From assembly GCA_910586645.1 (NCBI GenBank), contig CAJUIS010000034.1, forward strand, positions 1 through 17,548: DNA of 17,548 nucleotides. Direction: 5' to 3'. Source of the DNA: an uncultured Lachnospiraceae bacterium. Lineage in GTDB: Bacteria > Bacillota > Clostridia > Lachnospirales > Lachnospiraceae. Below the pieces are notes generated by a model that was not told where the DNA came from, did not search any database, and worked only from the letters and a program-made list of their open reading frames with translations. The translations under genes and the position numbers were made by a program. Below, piece by piece: positions 1 to 6,408 of this stretch (positions within the stretch are counted from its first letter, which is position 1; the number at the start of each line of letters is the position of its first letter).

Positions 1-395
1 ACATGCTCTGTCTCTAAAAGAAATTTTTCACTTTTCTATCTGCTTTCCAAAGAGAATTAAAATTTTTTGAAAAATTTTTTCAATTGATGATATTAAATAT
101 TATATGGAATTTCAAATACAAATTCCAGCATAATTTTCCATTTTTCGAAAACAAAATAAAAAATATGACAGAAATTGATCAGGTATTATAAATTTGTAAA
201 AATCATGGAATATATGGTAGGAATCTACCATGAAATGACTGCTTAAATAGAACTGCTTGTCCCAAATATAAAGATTCTCTTATTCTTTGACAAGCGAAGA
301 AACTAATATTGTCTTTTATAGACAACAGCATTTGAAATATAGAAATAACGTCGCAAGCAGACCTATCTCAATTGCTGACAAGAGAAAAAATAATT
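1..395. other. AT-rich non-coding stretch with several short inverted repeats
   Basis: I see no gene here on either strand. The stretch is very AT-rich and holds several small inverted repeats: 67-83 (TTGAAAAA/TTTTTCAA), 106-112 with 120-126 (GGAATTT/AAATTCC), 142-151 (TTTTCGAAAA), 214-220 with 225-231 (ATGGTAG, loop GAAT, CTACCAT) and 309-314 with 320-325 (TTGTCT/AGACAA). None is GC-rich with a following T-run, so none is a clear terminator. It is the downstream flank of the decayed toxin gene and may include the regulatory region of a gene beyond the left edge. Confidence 0.6.
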
Positions 396-536
396 CTAAA
401 TCTGATTCTCATAATGTCCCCGACAGGAAATCACATAAATTATATTCCCTTGTTCAAAATAGACAATTCGATTCACTTCATCAATACGTCTGCTCTAATA
501 TCCACTCAATCTTCCCAAAGTAATCGCACTGCTCAT
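396..536 (-). pseudogene. YoeB/Txe-family toxin remnant (internal deletion plus nonsense codon)
   Basis: Reading the minus strand from the ATG at 536 gives MSSAIT, then LGRLSGY, a TAG stop (495-497), then SRRIDEVNRIVYFEQ, and a tail ending ISCRGHYENQI before TAG at 396-398. The pattern G-Y-W-S-R-R-I-(N/D)-x-x-(N/H)-R-(I/L)-V-Y with a C-terminal C-(R/K)-G-H-Y is the C-terminal half of YoeB/Txe mRNA-cleaving toxins, and the TAG falls exactly where the family has Trp (TGG to TAG). Family members are about 85 residues; only 46 sense or mutated codons remain, so roughly 40 codons after the first six appear deleted in frame. It lies directly behind the broken antitoxin, in the usual antitoxin-toxin order. 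It cannot give a working toxin. Assignment to YoeB/Txe rather than another RelE-fold branch is from motif memory. Confidence 0.78.
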
Positions 537-797
537 CCACTTCCAACAGCTCATGCTCTGTAAAATGCGCTTTTCCCTGTGAAACATCACGAGCTACTTT
601 TTCTAAATAACGCATATTTTGCTCAGAATAAAACGGAGCGACACATACATCAAATGGAATTCTTTTTCACGGCTGACTTTTTCTGCGAAAATTGTAAATG
701 CAGTTGTCATTGACATTCCCAACTCAGAATATGCCTGTTCCATGCTCTTTTTTAATTCTGCATCCATGCGGAAATTAACATTTACTACCTGTGCCAT
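481..797 (-). pseudogene. RelB/DinJ-family antitoxin, frameshifted
   Basis: The start ATG at 797 is preceded by GAGGTGA. The first 45 residues (MAQVVNVNFRMDAELKKSM, then a G-M-S-M-T-T-A-F-T-I-F segment and KVSREK) are a typical RelB/DinJ ribbon-helix-helix antitoxin that binds its own promoter and neutralises a RelE-superfamily toxin. After SREK the frame runs into non-family sequence and stops at 603. Moving to the -1 frame at the A5 run 663-667 restores family-like sequence (RIPFDV, FYSEQNMRYLEKVARDVS, then GKAHFTEHELLEVDE), so one A was probably lost from an A6 run. The restored frame reaches a TGA at 481, overlapping the toxin remnant whose ATG is at 536. The real C-terminus may originally have been nearer 530, with the toxin deletion altering the junction. 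A truncated 64-residue DNA-binding fragment could still be made. Confidence 0.82.
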
Positions 798-824
798 ACC
801 TGTCACCTCATTCTTTTTTCTATT

Positions 825-853
825 ATTGTACGCAACTGCAATGAAAAAATCAA
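825..853 (-). promoter_or_regulatory. Sigma-A-type promoter of the decayed toxin-antitoxin module
   Basis: On the minus strand, -35 TTGATT (848-853) and -10 TACAAT (825-830) are separated by 17 bases, ending 27 bases before the antitoxin ATG. The promoter appears intact although both genes behind it are broken. It starts just after the T-rich tail of the etfA terminator. Confidence 0.55.
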
Positions 854-891
854 TATAAAAGAACCGCAATCCATAGATGCATGGATTGCGG
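852..891 (-). terminator. Rho-independent terminator of the thlA-etfA operon
   Basis: A perfect 11-bp stem pairs 881-891 with 864-874 around a 6-base loop. On the minus strand it is followed by TTCTTTTATATT. It lies 42 bases after the etfA stop and separates the acyl-CoA operon from the toxin-antitoxin remnant. Confidence 0.88.
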
Positions 892-933
892 ATTCTTCCT
901 GATTTATCTGTTCTCTTTCTCTTTTTGCTCTTC

Positions 934-1977
934 TTAAGCCATCTCTGCTTTAAGCGCTGCTGTTAAAGCCGGAACAATCTTATTCAAATCGCCAACCAGA
1001 CCGTAATCAGCCACATCAAAAATCGGAGCGTCTTCATCTTTATTGATTGCAACAATCAAATCAGAATCTTCCATTCCTGCTACGTGCTGGATTGCGCCGG
1101 AGATACCGATAGCAAAGTAGATCTGCGGACGAACGGTTTTTCCGGTCTGTCCAACCTGCAAATCTACCGGCTGCCAGCCGTTTTCTACAACTGCACGGGA
1201 GCAGCTGACCGTTGCGCCAAGAACTTCCGCCAGATCATCCAGTAATTTGAAGTTCTCTTTGGAGCCAACGCCGCGGCCGCCGGATACAAGAATTTTTGCA
1301 TCCATAATGTTCGCCGTCGTCTTTACAGCTTTTACAACATTTAAAATCTCTACGTAACGATTGTCCGGTGTAAAGCCAGGATTGAATTCCACGATGTTTG
1401 CTTTTGCGCCTTCAATCGGAGCGATTTTCTGCATAACGCCAGGACGTACCGTAGCCATCTGCGGGCGGTTGTCCGGACATGCAATCGTAGCGATGGTATT
1501 GCCGCCGAATGCCGGACGCGTCATCAGAAGCTGTTTATGCTTCTGCTCGTCTTCTTTGCCAGGCTGAGCCACCAATGGGAAATCACCGATTTCAAGTACG
1601 GTACAGTCAGCCGTAAGTCCGGTTGCAACTCTTGCGGAAACCGTAGGACCAAGGTCACGTCCGATTGCCGTAGCGCCAACCAGCATAATGTCCGGTTTGT
1701 ATTCATTGATCACGGAGGATAATGCATGCGCATATGGCTCCGTTCTGTAATCCTTAAGCTGCGGATCGTCTACTACGATCACTTTGTCTGCGCCGTAAAC
1801 TGCAAGGTCATCTGCAAGGCCTTTTACGTCAGAACCAATCAAAACTGCCGTTACATCCGTATCCAAATCTTTTGCCAGATCTTTCGCTTTGCCAAGCAGT
1901 TCAAATGCAACGCCGTCTAATACGTTGTCTACCTGCTGTGCAAAGACGTATACTCCTTTATATTCTTCTAATCCCAT
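934..1977 (-). CDS. etfA: Electron transfer flavoprotein alpha subunit
   Basis: EtfA of 347 residues carries the shuttle FAD of the EtfAB heterodimer and passes electrons to and from butyryl-CoA dehydrogenase. The N-terminal half (LEEYKGVYVFAQQ onward) is the Rossmann-like ETF domain. The C-terminal FAD domain holds VSGGRGVGSKENF, a C-S-R-A-V-V segment, VGQTGKTVRPQIYFAIGISG and IQHVAG; IYFAIGISGAIQH (about 286-298) is the family signature. The ATG at 1977 is chosen because GTGGTGA sits about 5 bases before it and the next residues match EtfA starts. Tandem GTG codons at 1989 and 1986 in frame would add 3-4 residues and are less likely. It follows etfB by 27 bases and is the last gene of the operon. 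In clostridia the Bcd-EtfAB complex can bifurcate electrons from NADH to crotonyl-CoA and ferredoxin; that activity is inferred here. Confidence 0.95.
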   Translation of the reverse strand: MGLEEYKGVYVFAQQVDNVLDGVAFELLGKAKDLAKDLDTDVTAVLIGSDVKGLADDLAVYGADKVIVVDDPQLKDYRTEPYAHALSSVINEYKPDIMLVGATAIGRDLGPTVSARVATGLTADCTVLEIGDFPLVAQPGKEDEQKHKQLLMTRPAFGGNTIATIACPDNRPQMATVRPGVMQKIAPIEGAKANIVEFNPGFTPDNRYVEILNVVKAVKTTANIMDAKILVSGGRGVGSKENFKLLDDLAEVLGATVSCSRAVVENGWQPVDLQVGQTGKTVRPQIYFAIGISGAIQHVAGMEDSDLIVAINKDEDAPIFDVADYGLVGDLNKIVPALTAALKAEMA

Positions 1978-2004
1978 GATATTCACCACTTTTCCTTATA
2001 TTTT

Positions 2005-2787
2005 TTAGATAATATGTTTTTCTTTAAACTTACCGATTAAGTATTCTACCGCTTCATCCGGAGCAAGCGTTACTTTCTCGCCCGCGCCTTTGCGGACTTT
2101 GTCGGATGCCTTTGCAATCTTTGTCGGTGAACCTTTTAATCCAAGGTTTGCATCGTCTACATCCTTTAAGTCAGGTCTGCCCCATACGGTTACTTCTTTA
2201 TCATATGCGTCGAAGATTCCGCCCGGCGTCATATAACGCGGCTCGTTTAATTCGGATAAAGCCGTGATCAGGCAAGGCATATTTACCTTTAATTCATGGT
2301 ATCTGTCTTCATACTGACGCTCAACAACAACGGCGCCGCCGTCAATTTTGATGTTCTGCGCGTAAGAAATCACCGGAAGTCCAAGATGCTCTGCAATCTG
2401 CGGTCCAACCTGAGCGGTATCGCCGTCGATTGCCTGACGTCCTGTGATAATCAAATCATAGTCCAGATTGCGGATTGCTCCGGCCAGCGTCGTGGAGGTC
2501 GCCCATGTATCGGCTCCGCCAAGCACTCTGTCTGTCACAAGGATTCCCTTGTCGGCTCCCATTGCCATAGCTTCACGCAGAACTTCATCTGCTTTTGGAA
2601 GACCCATGGTAACGACCGTAACTTCTGCTCCGTTTTCTTCTTTGATTCTAAGCGCTGCCTCTAATCCGGCTTTGTCATCCGGATTCATAATGGTAAGCAT
2701 TGCAGCTCTGTTTAATGTACCGTCCGGGTTAAACTGTACGCCGCCCTTTGTGTCCGGTACCTGTTTTACACATACAACTATCTTCAC
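2005..2787 (-). CDS. etfB: Electron transfer flavoprotein beta subunit
   Basis: EtfB, 260 residues, is the partner of EtfA. It begins MKIVVCVKQVPDT and contains MNPDDKAGLEAALR and the ETF-beta signature region GRQAIDGDTAQVGP (116-129), a nucleotide-binding loop. In bifurcating Etfs this subunit binds the second FAD that accepts hydride from NADH; bifurcation is inferred from the Bcd context, not shown by a decisive residue. The start is GTG at 2787, with AAGGAG and 8 bases of spacing. A GTG at 2796 in the same frame overlaps that ribosome site and is rejected. The gene lies 55 bases after bcd and 27 before etfA, in the bcd-etfB-etfA order common in butyrate-forming Firmicutes. Confidence 0.95.
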   Translation of the reverse strand: MKIVVCVKQVPDTKGGVQFNPDGTLNRAAMLTIMNPDDKAGLEAALRIKEENGAEVTVVTMGLPKADEVLREAMAMGADKGILVTDRVLGGADTWATSTTLAGAIRNLDYDLIITGRQAIDGDTAQVGPQIAEHLGLPVISYAQNIKIDGGAVVVERQYEDRYHELKVNMPCLITALSELNEPRYMTPGGIFDAYDKEVTVWGRPDLKDVDDANLGLKGSPTKIAKASDKVRKGAGEKVTLAPDEAVEYLIGKFKEKHII

Positions 2788-2842
2788 GGTATTCACTCCT
2801 TATATTTTTGTTTAATTAGTTGGGAACGAACGCAAAACGCGT

Positions 2843-3997
2843 CTATCTTAACAGCGCGCCTGAGATTACCATTCTCTGAACCTCGGATGTTCCTTCATAG
2901 ATCTCGGTAATCTTCGCGTCACGCATCATACGTTCTACGTCGTACTCTCTGATGTATCCGTATCCGCCGAATAACTGAACTACTTCCGTCGTAACTGCCA
3001 TAGCAGTCTCTGCTGCAAACAATTTTGCTTTTGCAGCTTCTACGGAATATACTTTCTGAGTCGCTTTCGCCATAGCCGCTTTGTATACAAGAAGCTGTGC
3101 AGCTTCAATTCTTGCCGCCATATCAGCCAGCTTAAACTGCGTATTCTGCTGCTGTGCAATGGAGCGTCCAAACTGCTTTCTTTCTTTTGTATAAGCAACC
3201 GCTCTGTCTAATGCGCCCTCTGCAATTCCAAGAGCCTGAGCGGCAATACCGATACGTCCGCCGTCCAGCGTATGCATGGCAATCGGGAAACCTTTTCCTT
3301 CCGGTCCAAGCAGATTCTCTTTTGGAATTCTGCAGTCTTCGAAAATCAATTCATATGTAGAGGAGCCGCGGATACCCATTTTCTTCTCTTTTGTTCCAAA
3401 GGAGAAGCCCGGAGCGTCTTTGTCTACGATAAATGCGGAGAAGTTCTTTTTCTTTCTGCCTCTTTTATCCGTTACTACGCTTGTGATTGCAATTACAATA
3501 TAAACGTCCGCAACTTTTCCGTTTGTGATAAAGCATTTGGAGCCGTTTAAAATCCACTCGTCGCCGTCTAAAACAGCTTTCGTCTGCGCGCCCTGCGCGT
3601 CGGTTCCGGCGCCGGGCTCAGTCAGAGCAAACGCGCCCAGCTTTTCACCGGATGCAAGCGGTTTTACATATTTCTGCTTCTGTTCTTCCGTACCATAAGT
3701 TAAAATCGGGTCAATGCAAAGAGACGTATGCGCAGATACGATAACGCCCGTCGTACCGCATACCTTGGACAGCTCTTCCACGCACATAACATAGGTAAGC
3801 GGGTCGCAGCCCTGTCCGCCGTACTCTTTTGGAACCGGAATTCCAAGGAAGCCCAGTTTCTGCATTTTCTTTACGGTTTCCACCGGAAACTCTTCTGTCT
3901 CATCCACTTCCTGAGCCAGAGGTTTCACTTCGTTTTCAGCGAATTCTCTGAATAAAGATCTCGCCATTTCATGTTTTTTATCTAAACCGAAATCCAT
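2843..3997 (-). CDS. bcd: Butyryl-CoA (short-chain acyl-CoA) dehydrogenase
   Basis: A 384-residue FAD acyl-CoA dehydrogenase that reduces crotonyl-CoA to butyryl-CoA with EtfAB as electron partner. The helical N-terminal domain is followed by the FAD/substrate signature ALTEPGAGTD (124-133), the beta-domain segment ITNGKVADVYIV, KERKQFGRSI (271-280), the FAD motif QLFGGYGY (341-348) and the catalytic base Glu368 in the segment IYEGTSEVQR. Short-chain enzymes carry the catalytic Glu at this C-terminal place, which supports a butyryl-CoA role. Compared with typical Bcd (about 379 residues) there is a small lysine/arginine-rich extension in the middle domain (RGRKKK, 179-184). GGAGG lies 10 bases before the ATG. 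Placement directly before etfB-etfA supports Bcd over other acyl-CoA dehydrogenases; exact chain-length preference cannot be read from sequence. Confidence 0.93.
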   Translation of the reverse strand: MDFGLDKKHEMARSLFREFAENEVKPLAQEVDETEEFPVETVKKMQKLGFLGIPVPKEYGGQGCDPLTYVMCVEELSKVCGTTGVIVSAHTSLCIDPILTYGTEEQKQKYVKPLASGEKLGAFALTEPGAGTDAQGAQTKAVLDGDEWILNGSKCFITNGKVADVYIVIAITSVVTDKRGRKKKNFSAFIVDKDAPGFSFGTKEKKMGIRGSSTYELIFEDCRIPKENLLGPEGKGFPIAMHTLDGGRIGIAAQALGIAEGALDRAVAYTKERKQFGRSIAQQQNTQFKLADMAARIEAAQLLVYKAAMAKATQKVYSVEAAKAKLFAAETAMAVTTEVVQLFGGYGYIREYDVERMMRDAKITEIYEGTSEVQRMVISGALLR

Positions 3998-4029
3998 GAT
4001 TCATATTCCTCCATGTCTATTATTTTCTC

Positions 4030-4073
4030 ACACCCCCGTAAACGGAATCTGCCGTCAAAATAAACGCGGGTGT
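4030..4073 (-). other. Intercistronic hairpin between hbd and bcd
   Basis: ACACCC (4030-4035) pairs with GGGTGT (4068-4073). Beyond one C-C mismatch CG pairs with CG, and an inner ACGG (4042-4045) can pair with CCGT (4052-4055). No T-run follows on the minus strand, so it is not a canonical terminator. It occupies much of the 112-base gap and could act in mRNA processing or in setting relative expression within the operon. That function is inferred. Confidence 0.5.
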
Positions 4074-4109
4074 CTCCCTGATTTCCAGGCGATTTTTCTA
4101 CAAATAAAT

Positions 4110-4982
4110 TTACTGTGCGTCTACCGGTGTCTTCGTGCGGTCTGCATTGTATACGTAGAAGCCCTTTCCGCTCTTTGCGCCAAGGTTGCCGCCGCGAACC
4201 ATCTTGCGGATCAACGGACATGCGCGGTATTTGCTGTCGCCGGTCTCGTTATAAAGAACATCCATGATTGCAAGGCAGATGTCAAGGCCGATAAAATCAC
4301 CTAACTCCAATGGTCCCATCGGATGATTTGCGCCAAGCTTCATTGCCGTGTCAATTCCTGCAATATCGGAAACTCCTTCCATTTTAATGAAAGCTGCTTC
4401 GTTGATCATCGGAATTAAGATGCGGTTTACAACAAATCCTGCGGCTTCATTTACCTGTACCGGATTCTTGCCGATTTCTTCGGAAATTTTCTTGATTGCA
4501 TCCACAGTCTCAACCGGAGTGTTTACGCCCGCGATTACTTCGATTAATTTCATGCGGTCAGCCGGGTTAAAGAAATGCATGCCAACCATCGGACGGTTTA
4601 AGCCGTTTCCGATTTCCGTAATGGAAAGACTTGAGGTATTGGAAGCGAAAATGCATTCCGGTTTTGCAATTTCGTCTAATTCTTTGAATGTCGTCTTCTT
4701 TACTTCCATATTCTCAAAAGCAGCCTCAACGATCAAATCGCAGTCTGCGCAAAGGTTTTCTTTTAAACCAGGCGTAATTTTTGCAAGGATTGCGTCTGCG
4801 GCTTCCTGCGTCATTTTGCCTTTCTGCACCAGCCTGTCATAACCCTTCTGGATCTTTGCTTTTCCGCCGTCTGCCCATTCCTGCTTGATGTCGCAAAGCG
4901 CCACTTCGTATCCATCGACCTGGGCAAATGCTTTTGCAATTCCCTGTCCCATGGTTCCTGCACCAATAACTCCTACTTTCAT
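4110..4982 (-). CDS. hbd: 3-hydroxybutyryl-CoA dehydrogenase
   Basis: A 290-residue NAD(P)-dependent dehydrogenase that reduces acetoacetyl-CoA to 3-hydroxybutyryl-CoA in the butyrate pathway. The N-terminal Rossmann fold starts MKVGVIGAGTMGQGIA with GxGxxG at 7-12. ASNTSSLSI (113-121), GMHFFNPADRMKLIEVI with His136 and Glu148, and AGFVVNR with Asn186 are the active-site segments of the family. The C-terminal helical dimerisation domain includes ANHPMGPLELGDFIGLD and GAKSGKGFYVY. Length is a few residues above the usual 282 because of a short C-terminal extension. AAGGAGG lies 8 bases before the ATG. It follows thlA by 87 bases and precedes bcd by 112; both gaps hold hairpins. Preference for NADH or NADPH cannot be decided here. 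Confidence 0.95.
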   Translation of the reverse strand: MKVGVIGAGTMGQGIAKAFAQVDGYEVALCDIKQEWADGGKAKIQKGYDRLVQKGKMTQEAADAILAKITPGLKENLCADCDLIVEAAFENMEVKKTTFKELDEIAKPECIFASNTSSLSITEIGNGLNRPMVGMHFFNPADRMKLIEVIAGVNTPVETVDAIKKISEEIGKNPVQVNEAAGFVVNRILIPMINEAAFIKMEGVSDIAGIDTAMKLGANHPMGPLELGDFIGLDICLAIMDVLYNETGDSKYRACPLIRKMVRGGNLGAKSGKGFYVYNADRTKTPVDAQ

Positions 4983-5020
4983 TGTAGTTCCTCCTTAAAT
5001 GATTTTATTATTGCATATGA

Positions 5021-5050
5021 ACATCCGAGAAGCGGTTACCTCCCGGATGT
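5021..5050 (-). other. Intercistronic hairpin between thlA and hbd
   Basis: ACATCCGAGA (5021-5030) pairs with TCCCGGATGT (5041-5050), 9 of 10 positions, with a 10-base loop. On the minus strand it lies 19 bases after the thlA stop and is followed by AT-rich sequence and then the hbd ribosome site. There is no clean U-tract, so at most it would be a partial terminator or an mRNA end-stabilising stem. Confidence 0.5.
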
Positions 5051-5069
5051 CTGTTTTCATATTGATAAC

Positions 5070-6254
5070 TTAATCTCTTTCTACGATGGTCGCGCAGCCC
5101 ATGCCGCCGCCGATGCAGAGCGTTGCAAGGCCTTTCTTTGCATCTCTCTTCTGCATTTCATGGAGCAAAGTTACAAGGATACGGCATCCGGATGCTCCTA
5201 CCGGATGTCCAAGGGCGATTGCGCCGCCGTTTACGTTTACTTTATCCATATTGAAGTTCAAATCTCTTGCAACTGCGATAGACTGCGCTGCAAAAGCTTC
5301 GTTTGCTTCTACTAAATCCATATCGTCGATGGTAAGTCCCGTTGTCGCAAATACTTTGTTGGTAGCTGCAACCGGGCCGACTCCCATGATTTCCGGAGCA
5401 ACGCCGCCAAGCGCGCCCGCAACCCAGGCAGCCATAGGCGTTACGCCAAGTTCTTTCGCTTTTTCTTCACTCATAACAACCATTGCAGCGGCGCCGTCGT
5501 TGATGCCGGATGCATTGCCTGCGGTAACGAGGCCTCCTTCTTTGCCGGAGCAGCATTTCAAGTTGGCAAGACTCTCTTTTGTCGTGCCGGCGCGAGGTCC
5601 CTCATCCTTTGCAAACATAACGGTTTCTCTCTTTACTTTTACCGGAACCGGAACGATTTCATCGTCAAATCTGCCTTCCGCCATTGCTTTTTCACATTTC
5701 TGCTGGCTGTTTGCTGAGAACTCGTCTAATTCTTCACGGGTAAGTCCATATTTATCACATACGTTTTCTGCTGTGATCATCATGTGGTAATGGTTGAATG
5801 CGTCTGTCAGCGCATCGTTTACCATGGTATCAATGATCGTCGCATTGTTCATACGGTATCCAAAACGAGCTTTTGTCATTGCATATGGCGCCATGGACAT
5901 ATTCTCCATACCTCCCGCAACAACGATGTCAGCCTGTCCTGACATAATTAAGCTTGCAGCTTCATTAACGCACTTTAAGCCGGAACCGCATACTACGTTC
6001 AAGGTAAATGCCGGAACTTCAATCGGCAGGCCTGCTTTGATGGATGCCTGACGCGCTACGTTCTGTCCCTGTGCAGCCTGGATTACACATCCCATCATTA
6101 CTTCGTCCACCTGTTCCGGTTTCACACCAGCCCGATTCAAAGCTTCCTTGATAACGATTGCGCCCAAATCAGCCGCCGGGGTGTTGCTCAATGCCCCTCC
6201 CATTTTTCCGATTGCTGTACGGCATGCACCTGCTAAAACTACTTTTTTTGCCAT
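5070..6254 (-). CDS. thlA: Acetyl-CoA acetyltransferase (thiolase)
   Basis: A 394-residue biosynthetic-type thiolase that condenses two acetyl-CoA to acetoacetyl-CoA, the entry step of the pathway. It shows the acyl-accepting Cys89 in NVVCGSGLKCV, the GGMENMS region, NGGAIALGHPVGASG with His350, and CIGGGMG with the general base Cys380. Length and all catalytic residues match acetyl-CoA C-acetyltransferases. AAGGAG is 9 bases before the ATG. It is the first gene of the thlA-hbd-bcd-etfB-etfA operon and carries a Rex-like operator 35 bases upstream, linking its expression to redox state. A role in longer-chain thiolysis is possible but less likely in this gene context. Confidence 0.95.
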   Translation of the reverse strand: MAKKVVLAGACRTAIGKMGGALSNTPAADLGAIVIKEALNRAGVKPEQVDEVMMGCVIQAAQGQNVARQASIKAGLPIEVPAFTLNVVCGSGLKCVNEAASLIMSGQADIVVAGGMENMSMAPYAMTKARFGYRMNNATIIDTMVNDALTDAFNHYHMMITAENVCDKYGLTREELDEFSANSQQKCEKAMAEGRFDDEIVPVPVKVKRETVMFAKDEGPRAGTTKESLANLKCCSGKEGGLVTAGNASGINDGAAAMVVMSEEKAKELGVTPMAAWVAGALGGVAPEIMGVGPVAATNKVFATTGLTIDDMDLVEANEAFAAQSIAVARDLNFNMDKVNVNGGAIALGHPVGASGCRILVTLLHEMQKRDAKKGLATLCIGGGMGCATIVERD

Positions 6255-6289
6255 TTTCTCGTCTCCTTATCCATATTTTATTTCGATAG

Positions 6290-6307
6290 CTGTTAATTTT
6301 TTAACAA
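6290..6307. promoter_or_regulatory. Rex-type operator upstream of thlA
   Basis: The 18-mer CTGTTAATTTTTTAACAA matches the Rex consensus TTGTTAA-N4-TTAACAA at 13 of 14 fixed positions, with perfect TGTTAA/TTAACA half-sites. Rex is the NADH/NAD+-sensing repressor known to control thl, hbd and bcd-etf genes in clostridia. The site lies 35 bases before the thlA ATG, where a bound repressor would block initiation or early elongation. The rex gene itself is not in the window. Confidence 0.82.
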
Positions 6308-6368
6308 TCCTTTTCAAAAAAATAATCAAAAAATTCCCAGCGTGTCCGAAACTGATTCTTACTAAATA

Positions 6369-6397
6369 ACAGTATCATATTTTGTGCCTGAATGCAA
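6369..6397 (-). promoter_or_regulatory. Possible thlA operon promoter
   Basis: On the minus strand, -35 TTGCAT (6392-6397), 17 bases, and extended -10 TGA-TACTGT (6369-6374 for the hexamer). This would give a leader of about 107 bases with the Rex site inside it, 50-70 bases downstream of the start. The -10 is weak (3 of 6). TTGATT (6324-6329) and TTGAAA (6312-6317) lie nearer the Rex site but have poor -10 partners, so the true start is uncertain. Confidence 0.3.
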
Positions 6398-6408
6398 GGA
6401 TTTCAAAA

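Noticed and set aside
1..395. CRISPR array, insertion sequence or tRNA in the AT-rich left end
   Set aside because: The inverted repeats are short and unrelated to each other, and there are no direct repeats, transposase fragments or cloverleaf.
287..523. Plus-strand ORF of 78 codons
   Set aside because: It is the reverse-strand shadow of the toxin remnant, has no ribosome site and has no recognisable protein features.
822..842. Palindromic operator for the antitoxin near its -10 box
   Set aside because: The only symmetry is ATTG/CAAT at the ends with an unmatched centre, too weak to call.
6308..6370. Possible cutC terminator before thlA, suggested by T-rich stretches
   Set aside because: I could not find a GC-rich stem of more than about three pairs before the T-runs.
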